64,000 bases of DNA. Origin: Acanthamoeba sp. SK_2022b. Its lineage: Eukaryota; Discosea; Longamoebia; Acanthamoebidae. Position 1 is the first letter of the stretch. Every line of letters begins with the position of its first letter. This document shows, piece after piece, positions 47,057-58,074 of the stretch. A program made the translations under genes and the position numbers. The DNA is taken from assembly GCA_027943245.1 (NCBI GenBank), contig JANDJZ010000073.1, forward strand, positions 1-64,000. Reading direction: 5' to 3'. The notes under the pieces are model-generated. The model saw only the letters and a list, made by a program, of their open reading frames with translations. It made no database searches and had not been told where the DNA came from.

Positions 47057-48123
47057 CTAAAGCAACGGATCGTTACGATTGCCAGCGAGTCTGTCACGTA
47101 CCGCCTGGACGATGGTGGACACTTCGGCCATGGCCCCAACCCCTTCGTATGGAGCACGAGAACGTTAGTGTCCAACGGATGGCGATCATCAGGCTCGGGA
47201 GCCTTGACACATACCCATGTCGCCGCAGGCCAGCAGCTTCGCAACTGGGTCAATGACCTGTACGCCGAGGCTCTTCAACTCGCTGAGATGCCTTCGGGGA
47301 GGGGGGCCAGGTCAGCTTTGCAATCCGCCAACTGAACGAGGTGGGGAGCGGCTCTCGTTCGGCTTACTTGGCCGTGAAAGGGTGGTCCCACATCATCGTG
47401 TTCATGGCCGGTGCGACCAAGAAAGGGTTGCGGAAGTCCCACGCTCTTGCCACGCATGTCTTTGGGTCAAAGAAGAGTGAAAAGGTGTGCCCAGCGCTCC
47501 GACAACCGTGGGGGAGGGACGCTGTACGAGTAGATTGTCAGATATCCCGTTGGCGAGCTTGGCGAGCGTGTTAGCGGAGAGTGGAGCCACCACGAGGAGA
47601 TCGGCCCATCGCCGCAACTGCAACAGCGGCAATGTTTGGAGTGTGGGGCAGCACACAGTGAGCGACGAGAGCGATATGCCACAGGAACAAAGCGGGGTTG
47701 TACTTCGATGTGCAGCACGGGGTCCTTGAGGTGCTTCCAGGCAGACCACTCCTCTTCATCGATAAATACGTCAGCGTCCTCCACCGAACGTATCTCGTCC
47801 ACAGGGATGAAGTGCAGCGATGCTGGAGTGGGCACCACGATTACCTGCCAGTGTTTGGCTTATTTTATTATTTATTTTGATTTTTGTTTGGCTTTCTTTG
47901 TTGCTTTCCGGCGACGTACGTTGGCGAACGAGGCGAGCTGCTTGACGAGAAGGAGCACTTTGATGGAAGCCACGCTGCCGGAGGCGGCCAGGAGGATGTT
48001 TTTCTTTCTTCGACCTGCGGTGTTGTCCTTCTCCTTCCTCTCCTTTTCTAATTCCACATTGAGAGAAGCCAACTGCTGCACGTGAGCCAGAGGCAGAGCC
48101 TTCTCTTGTGAGTCCTCCTCCAT
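47057..48123 (-). CDS. Phosphopantothenoylcysteine decarboxylase (HAL3/COAC-like)
   Basis: Minus-strand gene from ATG at 48123 (MEEDSQEKALPLAHVQ) with a short coiled leader. The flavoprotein core follows: NILLAASGSVASIKVLLLVK (FMN-binding loop), VIVVPTPASLHFIPVDEIRS, WKHLKDPVLHIELRRWADLL (His of the VLHIE motif is the family's catalytic base) and VVAPLSANTLAKLANGISDN. Next come the PAMNTMMW motif and GVQVIDPVAKLLACGDMGVG-AM, with the substrate-clamp Cys. The last intron splits the ACGDMG/VGAM motif, and the reading frame only works with donor GTATGT and acceptor AAG. It ends VRDRLAGNRNDPLL. The enzyme converts 4'-phosphopantothenoylcysteine to 4'-phosphopantetheine in coenzyme A synthesis, in the cytosol as a trimer. 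Confidence 0.93.
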
Positions 48124-48630
48124 CTTGTGCTTTGTTCGAATAAAGGATTAAAATAGAAATATTCTTTTATTTGTTTGATTTCGTGTGGACAAGCCTGCTC
48201 CTGCGCTCTGCGGAGTGTAGCGGCGAGCAGCTCAACGACACCTCTCTAGAAGCGCACACCAGCCACTCTGTGAAAGTTGGATCAGTAAGCGAAGGGACTG
48301 CGACAAAGGGCTAAGAAGGAAATAGAGATCAGGAATTGGATTGATAAGATTACAACACAGTGTAATTCAGTGGATTGACAGATATATTATAACATCACCT
48401 CGCTGCGAGCGTGCACAACACAAAGATGGCCAGGTTTGCATACCTGGCGTGAGGTGCGGCTTGGAGGCGCGATGACAAGAGACCGAAGCAAGTAACGCAG
48501 CCCTACGGGTGGAAGAGGTAAGAACGGGTAGATGGCACTCGCAACAGCATGGCTGGTTGAGGAGATCATAATACTTGATAAAAGCATAATGTGCTTTGCA
48601 CATTCATATACCGTCGAAGTATGGTAATAA
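48124..48630. other. Upstream region of PPC decarboxylase
   Basis: About 500 nt. The minus-strand frames here show hydrophobic stretches (FRFFTLVAFFYNDYYHTSTV) but no clear protein. It may be the 3' end or introns of the putative gene to the right. Confidence 0.35.
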
Positions 48631-48639
48631 TCATTGTAG

Positions 48640-49420
48640 AAAAAGGCAACAAGTGTAAAGAAACGGAAGACATACCGCAACTCGCGAATCTCGGCCACCT
48701 CGGTAGGCTGGGGTCTCGGGGGTTATCGGGAATCCGGTACTGCACAAAATAGCAAAGTTAGTCTTTGAGCACCAACGAGTAAATTGTGCTGATTTGAGTT
48801 TGGCGATCAGACATCGAGCCATAAATTTTGTCCATCAGAACGTAATCAGCTGCGAGGGTTCTCCGGGCTTTCGCCCGGTTCGCAGCCTTTGGTGTAATTA
48901 CGCCCCTGCAACCTTGCTCGAAATTTCCATCACATCGTTCGTGCTTAAGGCGAGGAAAGAAATGGGATGTACCTCAGCGTGATTTAGACCAAAGCCGCAA
49001 TGAACAGACCCATAGTAGACATTGTCTGTGATAATCCTGTGAATGAGGTGCGTAAGTAAACTGAACATAGGAAGAACAAGCGACATAGACCGCAGCGGAT
49101 GTAATCAGGCTTATGATGATTTCAACATTGTAGTTCGGACATATGCTTGTATAAGAACATCATTTATACTGAAAGGCCCCTCCAGCTAGGGTTGAGGCGT
49201 ACCGTAAAAGATTGTCACTCAGGCATGTTCCGTCAGGTGCAGTACGGCAGGTGTGTGAAGCGGTAAACAACTCGAGCGGCTTGCGAAGAGAAAAATAAAA
49301 GCCCAAAATATAATGCCGGCAAAGTCCGTTTTAATCCCGTTTTTTTCTCGAGAATAAGGAGGTTCGGTTCTGGGTAATAACCTACTACGAGGGGGCTCCA
49401 TCGCGCAGAAGGGAGATTGT
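48640..49420 (-). CDS. Putative multi-exon gene, cysteine-containing, family unknown
   Basis: Several minus-strand segments read like exons with plausible GT-AG borders. They are an N-terminal frame at about 49400-49250 with a hydrophobic helix (FAGIIFWAFIFLFASR), then RIITDNVYYGSVHCGFGLNH at about 49.0 kb, then HERCDGNFEQGCRGVITPKA to about LAADYVLMDKIYGS at 48.94-48.81 kb. A following exon near 48.74-48.68 kb is possible. I do not recognise a family and cannot fix start, stop or frame between exons. A strong hairpin lies inside the third exon (48850-48884). Confidence 0.35.
48850..48884. repeat. Nested perfect hairpin
   Basis: The outer stem CTGCGA/TCGCAG encloses an inner stem CCGGGC-TTTC-GCCCGG. 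All 12 stem pairs are perfect, with a 7/1 internal asymmetry. It may be an RNA structure or chance within GC-rich coding. Confidence 0.6.
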
Positions 49421-49489
49421 GATTGCTTGTATTTTGTAGTCTTGTCTGTACCCTGCTGCAGGTAGTACTTTTTTAGGGTTCCTTTCGCC

Positions 49490-50147
49490 TGCAACCCAAC
49501 TCTTGGGAGTGGCCACACAGGCCAATTGAAAAGATCAACATGTACCCCAACACATTGACAAGCATTGAGATCATGAATATTGGCACAAGCTGGGGAAGTG
49601 ATAGGTTTGGAGCATGACATGCAAGGGCATCATCAATCAGTGCTACATTACAGGGTGTGTGCTGGGCATGACACATGTCTTTCAGTAAGTACTTGTCAGT
49701 AATTTGTCAGTTGAAACAGATTGAAGTGCAAGCCAAAACATAGGACTATCAAGACCAGTGTTATTACAATGATCAGTGTAAAAGAGGTGAGTCAAACAGT
49801 TGTATGCTGACTGGTATGGATGCCATACATTCACCATCACTATCTGAATGCCCCTCCCTCCCCAAACACACACTGGCAGCAGGACCATAAGAGCAGATGG
49901 CACTTGTGCCATGGGCCAGGGGGACCAAAAGAGGATGATGAGAGAAAAGGCAGTGAAGAGCAGGGCACAAGATATCTGCTTGAATAGAAACTCATAGTAG
50001 CCATCCTAAGAGTAGGTGGATACACAGGAAGATCCACTGCAGTGCATGGTGACTGTTAGGATGTGACTGCTTGGTCACCATGCAGTGGAGTGGATCTTCC
50101 TGTGTATCCACCTACGCCCACTCACCATGCACACATACAGAACAATG
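49490..50147. other. CpG-depleted island C at the 3' side of tRNA-Gln
   Basis: About 650 nt with almost no CpG, rich in TG/CA. Open frames have hydrophobic runs but no recognised domain. It contains the long foldback at 50012-50115. I read it as a short decayed element. Confidence 0.5.
50012..50115. repeat. Long foldback: 42-nt arms, 20-nt loop
   Basis: Left arm 50012-50053 and right arm 50074-50115 are inverse complements at 40 of 42 positions, with a 20-nt loop. No other inverted repeat this long was seen in the window. It may be a MITE-like foldback element or the stem of a small-RNA precursor. It lies 79 bp from the 3' end of tRNA-Gln. Confidence 0.9.
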
Positions 50148-50193
50148 GCGTGTCAAAGGCCCGTACTGCCACCACTGGCGGGGAAAAAAGATA

Positions 50194-50265
50194 TCGCCCC
50201 ACCCAGATTTGAACTGGGGTCCCAGGTACCAGAAACCTATATGCTGCCAACTACACCATGAGGCG
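50194..50265 (-). tRNA. tRNA-Gln (CTG)
   Basis: 72 nt on the minus strand: acceptor CGCCTCA with TGGGGCG (one G-T pair), D-arm GGTGTAGTTGGCAGCAT, anticodon stem TAGGT/ACCTG around loop TTCTGGT giving CTG, and T-arm CCCAGTTCAAATCTGGG. TTTTTT follows the 3' end after a few bases. The body resembles eukaryotic tRNA-Gln, but the acceptor is unusual, so the charging identity is inferred from the anticodon. Confidence 0.85.
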
Positions 50266-50436
50266 CTCTTGCTTGAAAACAGTTCACCAATGAACTCATC
50301 CAAACCTTTGAAAGCACCCGGTGACAGTAAATGAGTATAGTGGGACCCCACCTACCAGAAGGCCCTCTTGCCGCCCGAAGGGCAAACGGGCGTGGAATGC
50401 GGTGCGCGCCGATAGACTCCTCCAGTTTGATTGTGG

Positions 50437-53026
50437 TCAGAAGCGAATGGAGATCTGGAGCAGCCGCCCCTCGGCGCTGAGGAAGAAGCAGCGGGGAGGG
50501 AAGGCCGGCGAACGGGCGGCCTGGCCTGACATCGACGACGTGCCCAATGGACACGTGGGCGCCAGCAGACGCCTGCATCCAGCCGGTGAAGCACACCGCG
50601 TAAGCAAGCAGGATCGCTGGACTTCATGGGTAGTGGGGAAGTTGTACCCTTCCATACCCACATCGAGAATGCCCACGCGCGAACCGTGGCGCATGTGCCA
50701 CACCTCCAGAATGCCTCTGCGCGGCGCGTAGATCACCAGATAGAGCGGCAACGCTGCACGCACACGTGGTCGTCAGCAAGAGGGAGTGAGGGAGAGCGAG
50801 GTGGCTCGCTCGCCAACGGCGTGAGCAACAACGACAGCGACAGTGATAGTGGTGTGCGCACTTCCTTCTCCCTGTTTGACTACGGTCGCGGCGGTGCTAG
50901 GCGAGTGCGTTCGGGCGGTGAGCGAAGTGGGCGTGTTAGGAGACGACCCCGCGGCGCCCTGCGCGGACGAGCGCGGAGACGAAGCGCGCGGCGAGTTGTT
51001 TCGAGGGGAAGGCGAGACGGATGGCGGTTCGGCCCACAGCCACGCGCACTGGGCGTCCCGATATCCTGGGTGGGGCGAGGCGTTGCGTTGTTCAGTGCAT
51101 GAGTGGGAGAAGACGCAATGCGCTGTGTTGGCTGCACCTTTCCACATGCGCAGCATCTGCCGGTGCGGGACGTCGAGCAACATCACGCGGCCCAGGTTGT
51201 CAGTCAGCGCCGCATATCGTCCCATCGGATCCAGCGTGATACCGCCCACCAGCCTTCCCGCCCACCCAGTCGTCCAGTTCAGTCACTCGGACGTGCGCAC
51301 ACACGCAGCGCCGCGTTGCCACACTGCTCACCTCTTGGAATCGCTCAGGTAGGAGTTGAAAGACAGCGTGACGGGCGTCTCGGTCTGCTTGGGCGGCTCG
51401 GCTTCCCTGTCGAGCGCGCCATCCACGAGACGTGATATATAAGCGCAACTCAAGGGAGGTCTCGCCGAGCCAGCGCGGAGCACGCACTCTTCCTTGGGCG
51501 CGCCGCCCCACCAAGTGCGCGCGAGCGAGAAGACGGCCGAAGTGAGCTTGGTGGCCACCGTGGAGGCCAGGGACACGGCGGTGGTGAACGACAGAAACTG
51601 CTCCTCCACCAGGTAGAAGGCTACCATGGGATGCTTGCCGACGACCAGCAGCTGGCGCGACCGGCCGGGGGCCTGCTGCTGGAGCGCGTCCTCGTCCTCC
51701 AGCGGGTCGGCCGAGGAGAGCGCCAGGGAGAGCGAGGGGGCCACCATGCCGCAGGTGGCCACGTCGTGGATCTCCTCCGTGCCCACGAGCTCCCACTTGC
51801 CGTAGTCGAGCGTCGATGCGGCCACCTCCACGCCCCGCGACTGCCGCAAGCCAAGTAGCCCACCGCCCCCCCCCGCGTCAGGCGCACGGAGCAGGGGCAC
51901 CGGCGGGCGAGCAGCGGGCACCTTTCTATCGGCGTAGAGGAAGCAGGTCCGCAAGGCAGAATAAAGGGAGAGGCCATCGATGGTCGCCACCACGCCGTCC
52001 TCGAAGACGATCGACATGTCCTCGTTCTGCTCCCCGATGAGCAAGTGGCCGTACATCGACGCACCTGATCGAGCGAAGCGAAGGGACCGGGAAAGGGAGG
52101 TTTGATTGAGCGGGACACCCACGCAAGAATGGCACTCTATCTTGGGGAGGCCACGTGTCACCTGCTCTCAGTCGTATGCGGCGCACGCTCGCGAGGTGCA
52201 GCTGTTGCGTCATCAGTAGGCTGCCGTCCTGCACGTCACCACATGCGCGCGCGTCGGCCGGCGGTGGCGCTGATGATGAGCAGGACGGTCAAGGCCACAT
52301 TTGAAAAAGCAATGAATGTGGCACCTCGGTGAAGAAGCGGATTCGGCCCGAGGAGTAGCCGACGGCGAGGCTCTGTCGCAGTCCCCCGTCCGATCCCTGC
52401 ACCAGCGACACGAACTCTAGGCACGTGATGGTTTCCCTTTGCCTGGCGTTGGGCGGGGGCACGTGTGGACATGTGGTGAGGCGCGGGATGATGTGGTCGG
52501 GAGTATGCGAGCGGGGGAAGGCCAGAGGTAGGTGTTGGTGCACCGCCAGGACAAGGAGCGAATGCCAAGAAGCGGCGGAGAGTGCACGCACCCATACTCG
52601 GTTTGGCACTGTGCGTCCACTTCGATGAAGCTGAAGTTGGGTCTTGGCGGCTGTGCTTGGTCTTCTTCCTCGTCTTCCTCGTCCTCAAACTCGTTGTCCT
52701 TCTCGAAAGTGCTTGCCTTGCTGGGGAACAGGAACAACAGCCAGTGCTCCCGCGCCACCGCCAGCAGCCTCCCTGGAGGGCCTCGCGTTAGTCTGACCAA
52801 GCTATTTTCTTTATAAAAGCGGAAGCAGAGAGGACGTGCCTTGGGAGGAAAGGGCAGCAGAGCATTGGAGGAGCCAGGTGCGCTTGAGTTCAGTTTTGGA
52901 GGTGCCCGCCAATGCTGTGTCCAGACCCGCATGTGCGAAAAACAGCAGAGGGAGCACCACCTCCTCCACTCCCACCCCGCCACCGCCCACACTCCCCCCT
53001 CCAACGTCCTCTGCCACCACCTTCAT
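50437..53026 (-). CDS. Rab3GAP regulatory (non-catalytic) subunit-like protein, N-terminal domain only
   Basis: Multi-exon minus-strand gene. A plausible start is ATG at 53026 (MKVVAEDVGGGSVGGGG). Exons match the RAB3GAP2 N-terminal beta-propeller region: HWLLFLFPSKASTFEKDNEF with an acidic insert, ETITCLEFVSLV, QSLAVGYSSGRIRFFTE, EDMSIVFEDGVVATIDGLSL, KHPMVAFYLVEEQFLSFTTA and SLASTVATKLTSAVFSLART. The best block is GGITLDPMGRYAALTDNLGR-VMLLD, RMWKGYRDAQCAWLW, LVIYAPRRGILEVWHMRHGS and VGILDVGMEGY. The partner in animals forms the Rab18 GEF/Rab3 GAP complex. The frame stops after LSAEGRLLQISIRF, so the large C-terminal half known in animals is not found. Between here and tRNA-Gln there is only about 170 nt. 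Confidence 0.8.
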
Positions 53027-53126
53027 CTCCAGTTTTTTGTGTCAATTGCTTTTCCCTTTCCTTATGTTTCTTTCTTTAAAGCTTTTCTATTTATATTGTA
53101 ATTATTATTGATAATTAAAAAGCCAC

Positions 53127-55614
53127 ATGGCTGGGCAACTCGACCCGGCGTCGTTCGCGGGGTTGTGGGAGTCTTCCCCGATCGCGCTGAGCATTGTGGT
53201 GCTGGGGTTCGGGCTGATGGCCCTCACGGCGGGGCTTGCCGTGGGCCAGTGGTTCCGCGTCCGCCGGGCCATTGCCCGAGGAGAGCCGCCCCTCATCACC
53301 GGGTGGCTGCCGTGGGTGGGCGCTGCCATCACCTTTGGCCGAGCCAAGCCTGCCCTCTTCCTCCGCCAATGCCAAGAGAAAGTACCCCTGTGACTGTCTC
53401 ATTTTAATCAATTTTATATTTACATAAATATTAATCTTAATTTTCGAGCAGTATGGCTCGGTGTGGACGCTGCATGTGGCCGGGCGCTACATGACCTTTC
53501 TCACGGACCCTGCCATGTTCACAACCTACTTTAATACCTCCGAAGACGTGTAGGCGCCTTTCTTCATTTTGCTCATTGCATTGCATTGCGGTGCACTGCA
53601 CTGCACACGCACGCAAACGAACCGTTCTCACGCGTTGTTGTTACAGGATCGATTTCCAGAATGCAACGCAGCCCTTCCTGTCGCGCGGCTTCGGGGTGGC
53701 CAAGGAGTCCTACTTTGCCCACCACAACGCCGCCCTGGAGTGCGTCCGCGCTAAGCTGCTGCCCAAGCACCTCTCCACGCACTACACCTCAGGTCCAACC
53801 CTCTCCCTCTACTCGCTCATTGCCACCTGTGTTTTCTCTCCACGGCGTTGCTGACCCCATCGGCGTTCAGGTCTCTGCAACAAGTTCGTCCAGACCTTCA
53901 TCGAGGACTGGAGCGACAAGTGCGTGCTTTGGTCGGTGGTTGCGTGAGTGGGCGGGAGGTCGCTTGTTGTTTGTTGACTATGTGGACGTGGGCTTGCCAA
54001 AGGGGAACGGGTGACCTGCACGAGATGATCAAGCAGGCCATCTTCTGGTCGTCAGCCGACCTCCTCTTCGGGATCAGCAAGGAAAACGGCCTCATCGACC
54101 CCAAGGCAAGCCAAAGCTCTCCCTTGATGCCCTTTCGTTGACTGACTCGGTTGACCGCACGCGCGCAGGACAAGAGCCTGCTCACCGACTTTGAGCATTT
54201 CGACGAGGATTTCGAGTTGGCCTCCTCATCCATTCCACACCTCTTCCTGCGCCGCTTCCGCCGCAGCAAGAAGCGACTCCTCGACTTTCTATCGAGTACC
54301 CACCCACCACCCAGCGGCTGCCGCTTCACGTGAGGACTGACCAGTCATTGGGGGATCAGCAACTTCCTCGTTCTACAAGCGGGAAGAGCAGAAGGAAAGG
54401 GAAGCGGGAAGCGGGAAGTCGTTCCTTCTCGGACGCGAGGTTGGCACCATCCCTTTTTTCGTGATCACAAGCTTCCCATTCGTCGATTTCATTTTGTTAT
54501 GTTTGTATTTTTATCCTTCATTACGCAGATCCTGGTCTCTGTGGGCGAAGGCCAGGGCTCCAATTCCTGGCTTCTTGCCATTCTCTGGGCTGCCGAGGTA
54601 CCAGCCCACACACCATGCGCGCACTACACCTACAAGTTGAGCCAACGCCTGGTGTCTGCTATGTGTGTGTATAAGGCCAACACCATACCCGCCATCTTCT
54701 GGACCATCACCTACCTGCTCTCGCATCCCACCGAGCTGCAGCATGTTCGCAAGGAGATTGATGGTGAGCGCTCCCGCCCCACACCAAACTTGCTTTCTCT
54801 TTCTTCGCTTGCTGGCGTCATGTAATGGCTGGCTGACCGTCGATCCGGCAGCCAAGATGAAGGCCAAGTCGGGCGTGCTGACCTACGACGACTTTGCATC
54901 GCTCCAGCGGGTGGGCAACGCCGTCACGGAGACGCTTCGCCTCCGATCTGCGCCCATCATCGTCCGCGCCACCCAGCAGCCCCTCCCCATTGGCGGCTAT
55001 ACCGTACACCTCTCCACCAACGCTACGCGACCCACAACACACAACAAAGCGATAACACGTTGCGCGCACTTGTGCGGTCGTGTGTGCGGTGGCGGTGGTG
55101 GTGGTGGTGGTGGTGGTGCGCGCAGGTACCGGCCGGCCACTTTCTGTGCTTGAGCCCGCTGTGGTCGCAGCGAGACGACCGTCTCTACGCCGATCCCGAT
55201 GCGTTCAAGCCCGACCGGTGGAATGTATGCCGCTCCCCCGCCCCCACCTCCATCATCGGCCCCCATTCATCGACCCTCCCCCGAAACCAAACAGGACATT
55301 GACAAGGAGGGCAAGGACCGACTCAACTTCATCGCCTTTGGTGCCGGCAAGTATCGATGCCCGGGCAAGTTCTTCGCCTACCATGTACGTCATCCCCCCC
55401 CCCTTCCCCCGCACGACTTCTCGGCTGACACGTGGCGCGCGGGCGTGTGCAGGAGATAACGGTGTTTGTGGCGCTGGTGCTGTACCACTATCAGCTGGAG
55501 CTGCTGGAGCCCGTGCCCGAGCCCAATTGGATGACGCTGGTGGGCATTCAGAAGCCGGCCTCGGCGTGCCAGGTGTTCTACAAGCTGCGCGTTCCGATCA
55601 TCCGACAGGACTAG
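53127..55614 (+). CDS. Cytochrome P450, CYP7/CYP8-like
   Basis: About 11 exons from ATG at 53127. An N-terminal membrane anchor (IALSIVVLGFGLMALTAGLA) is followed by the proline-rich hinge (GEPPLITGWLPWVGAAITFG). Then come YGSVWTLHVAGRYMTFLTDP, FLSRGFGVAKESYFAHHN and the I-helix ANTIPAIFWTITYLLSHPTE. That I-helix has Asn-Thr-Ile-Pro in place of the usual AGxxT, as in CYP7/CYP8/CYP39 sterol hydroxylases and prostacyclin synthase. The K-helix ETLRLR (ExxR), the RLYADPDAFKPDRW segment and the heme loop FGAGKYRCPGKFFA with Cys ligand are intact. It ends KLRVPIIRQD. It should be an ER-bound oxygenase, perhaps of sterols. The substrate is not shown by the sequence. Exon 1 ends before GTACCC at 53383. 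Confidence 0.9.
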
Positions 55615-55687
55615 CCTGCCCCCCAAACCCCCCTCTTGCTGTGTCTCTTTGATGAAATGGAACGCCAACGGTTGGGGGGAGGGGCTT

Positions 55688-58074
55688 CTATTCATCGCTG
55701 GGCTCTCCTTGGCGGCGTCTGCTTCCAAAGTAGCCCTCGAGCATGGCCTGCCGCTTGTCCCACGACTTGGCCCTCTTCAGCATCTCATACCTGTTCATCC
55801 ATGCCACACGCGTGTCATGTTGGTGTTTGCGTGGTCATAGATCAGTTGTCCATCCGTCGGTCACAATGATCGTGAGTGGAGCGGAGGAAGGCGAGACTCA
55901 CTTTTGTTTGTCTTCGGCGGCTTCGTGGGTCATCCCGACCAGGTCGTAGCACGTCGACCTGTCGCACGCCACATCAATGGTTGGTGGGACTGGTTGGTGG
56001 TCTACACGCGATGATGAGAGGGAGGTGGCACAGCAGCCCGTACCGGTCGAGGTAGGCGTCGAACAGCTCCGGGTCGTGGTTGATCGCCGCGGTCTGGTCG
56101 TCGATGGCCTGCCAGAACTCAGAATCGTTGAAGTTGGCCTTCCCTCTGAAATGATGGGCCTGCGAACCGAGGAAAAATAAATATTACCATTAAAAATACA
56201 AAATTGAATTTACTCAAACAAATCGGTGTGTGTGGTTTAGCTTGGACGATAATACAAGAAAAATAAATAAATAAAATAATAATGATAATTAATGCAAAAG
56301 CCGGACATACGTAGGCTACAAACTTGGGATTGTCGATCTCGATCACGGCGTCGAGGTCGAGGATGGCCATGCCGGGATCGCCGTAGTGGACGTAGCAGAT
56401 GCCTCGCCGCAGCAGCACGTCGGACAGGAGGCTCGAGCTGTCCAGACGCTCTGCAAGAGAGACATCAATAAAACGATGACTGGAGCGCGAGCGCAAGCTG
56501 GCGGGGGGACGGGGGGAGGGGCGCACGGTCCGCTGCGTCAATGGCGTGTGTGCCGTAGTAAGTGTGGAACAGGTCAAAGTATTTGTCGTAGGCCTGGATC
56601 GCGCTCAGCCAATCCTCTGCTCGCATCGATTATAAGAGCTGGGCGGGGAGGAGAAGGCAACCAAAGTGCGGCCGACACCAGCGAGAGGCCGACCGCCTTG
56701 CGCGCCATCGAGCGGCGGAGAGAACACGGGGATGAGGGGGAGGGGAGTAGTACTCTCTTTCTGGTGGCACTGCCCGAGCTTGAAGAAGGCGGGAGCGTAG
56801 GTGGAATCGGCCTCGCAGGCCCTCTCGAGGAATTTGCTCGCCTTTCGCCACTCCTTATGCTGCATCCGGCTCTCGGCCTTGTCGAGCGCGCGGACACACG
56901 CACGCGGTGGGGGGGGGGTTGTGGGTGAATCGAAATACAGCCACGTGTGCGCGTGCGTGAGGTTGGCTACAGCAGGTACCTTGCCATACCAGAGCTCGGC
57001 CACAATGAGGCCGTGCTCGCTGGCATGCTTGAGCCCCTCGTCGAACAGCTCGTCGGCCGTCTCCCCGTAGCCTTCGCTCAGGTTGAGGTACCCCAGCCTG
57101 TGGTAGGCCTCCAGACACTTGGGGTTGACCTCGATCGCCCGCTTGTAGAAGACCTCGGCCTCGTCGAACCGGTTGTTGTCGGTTGACGACCGCTCCCTGG
57201 ACTCGCCGAGCTTGACCAGCAGATACGACACTCTCTCGGTCCACCTCTGCAGCGTAAGGCCGGGGCCATAACACGGCGGCCGCCCCGCGCGTCCAAAGAA
57301 GGCAAGAAGGGGTAAGTCAGCGGTGGCGGCGCACGGGCGGCGCCGGCGCCGGGCCAACAACGCACCTGCAGGCCGTGTGTGGGATGCTGCTCGAGAATGG
57401 CAAGGGAAGCGGCGTAATGCCTTTTGCTCTCCTCGTAGTTGCCCACCGCCAGGTACATGTCGCCCAGCTTCTCTGTTATACACAGGTTTTTCAATGTTCG
57501 CGCGTGTGGTGCGTGTGGAGCCGGAGCAGGGTGGGATGGGAGGGCGGAGGTGAGCTGCACGAACCTACGAGATCGTAGTTGTTGGGGTGGGTCGCCACAA
57601 ACTCGTGCATGAGGGCGATGGCCTCATCGGTCTTGTCCTGCTCCCACAATTGTTGAACCCTCTGCGCCAGGTCCTTCTCCTCGCGGAGCACCTCAGCTGG
57701 CTTGACCACCTCCGCCTATGTGGCGCATGGGGTGACAGATGAGCGTTGAGCCAGAGGACGAGTAGGAGAGTTGAGATTAAACTGCTCTTGAAGGTCGTAC
57801 GTACGTCGTCATTGTCGTGAAAGGAACGAATGCCCCCGAGGTGCCTGGCGGATCTGGAGGTCACCACCCGCTGCGGCCTCCGAAGCAGTCCAGGGAAGCA
57901 GGCAAGAGAACTTCGCGATTGAATCAGAGCGGGAGTAGAAGTGGAGATGGCACGAAAACGGAGTGCAGACGCGGCGCCTCTGCCACGAGCGCAACTTGCC
58001 ACTTGCAGTGCGTCCGCCCATCCAGGCCTGCACAGTTGTCGATGAGGCGGCAACGCTCGCGCGGCCTTTTGCAT
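55688..58074 (-). CDS. Mitochondrial TPR-repeat protein
   Basis: Multi-exon minus-strand gene from ATG at 58074. The first 90 residues are Arg/Ser/Ala-rich with hardly any acid (MQKAARALPPHRQLC, ARHLGGIRSF), a typical mitochondrial presequence. TPR-like helices follow: EKLGDMYLAVGNYEESKRHY, NRFDEAEVFYKRAIEVNPKC-LEAYHRLGYLNLSE, WRKASKFLERACEADSTYAP-AFFKLGQCH, LLRRGICYVHYGDPGMAILD and WQAIDDQTAAINHDPELFDA. The end is KRAKSWDKRQAMLEGYFGSR...EPSDE. It probably scaffolds protein complexes. No specific partner is visible. It is divergent from MIX23 with a 69-bp spacer. Confidence 0.82.
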
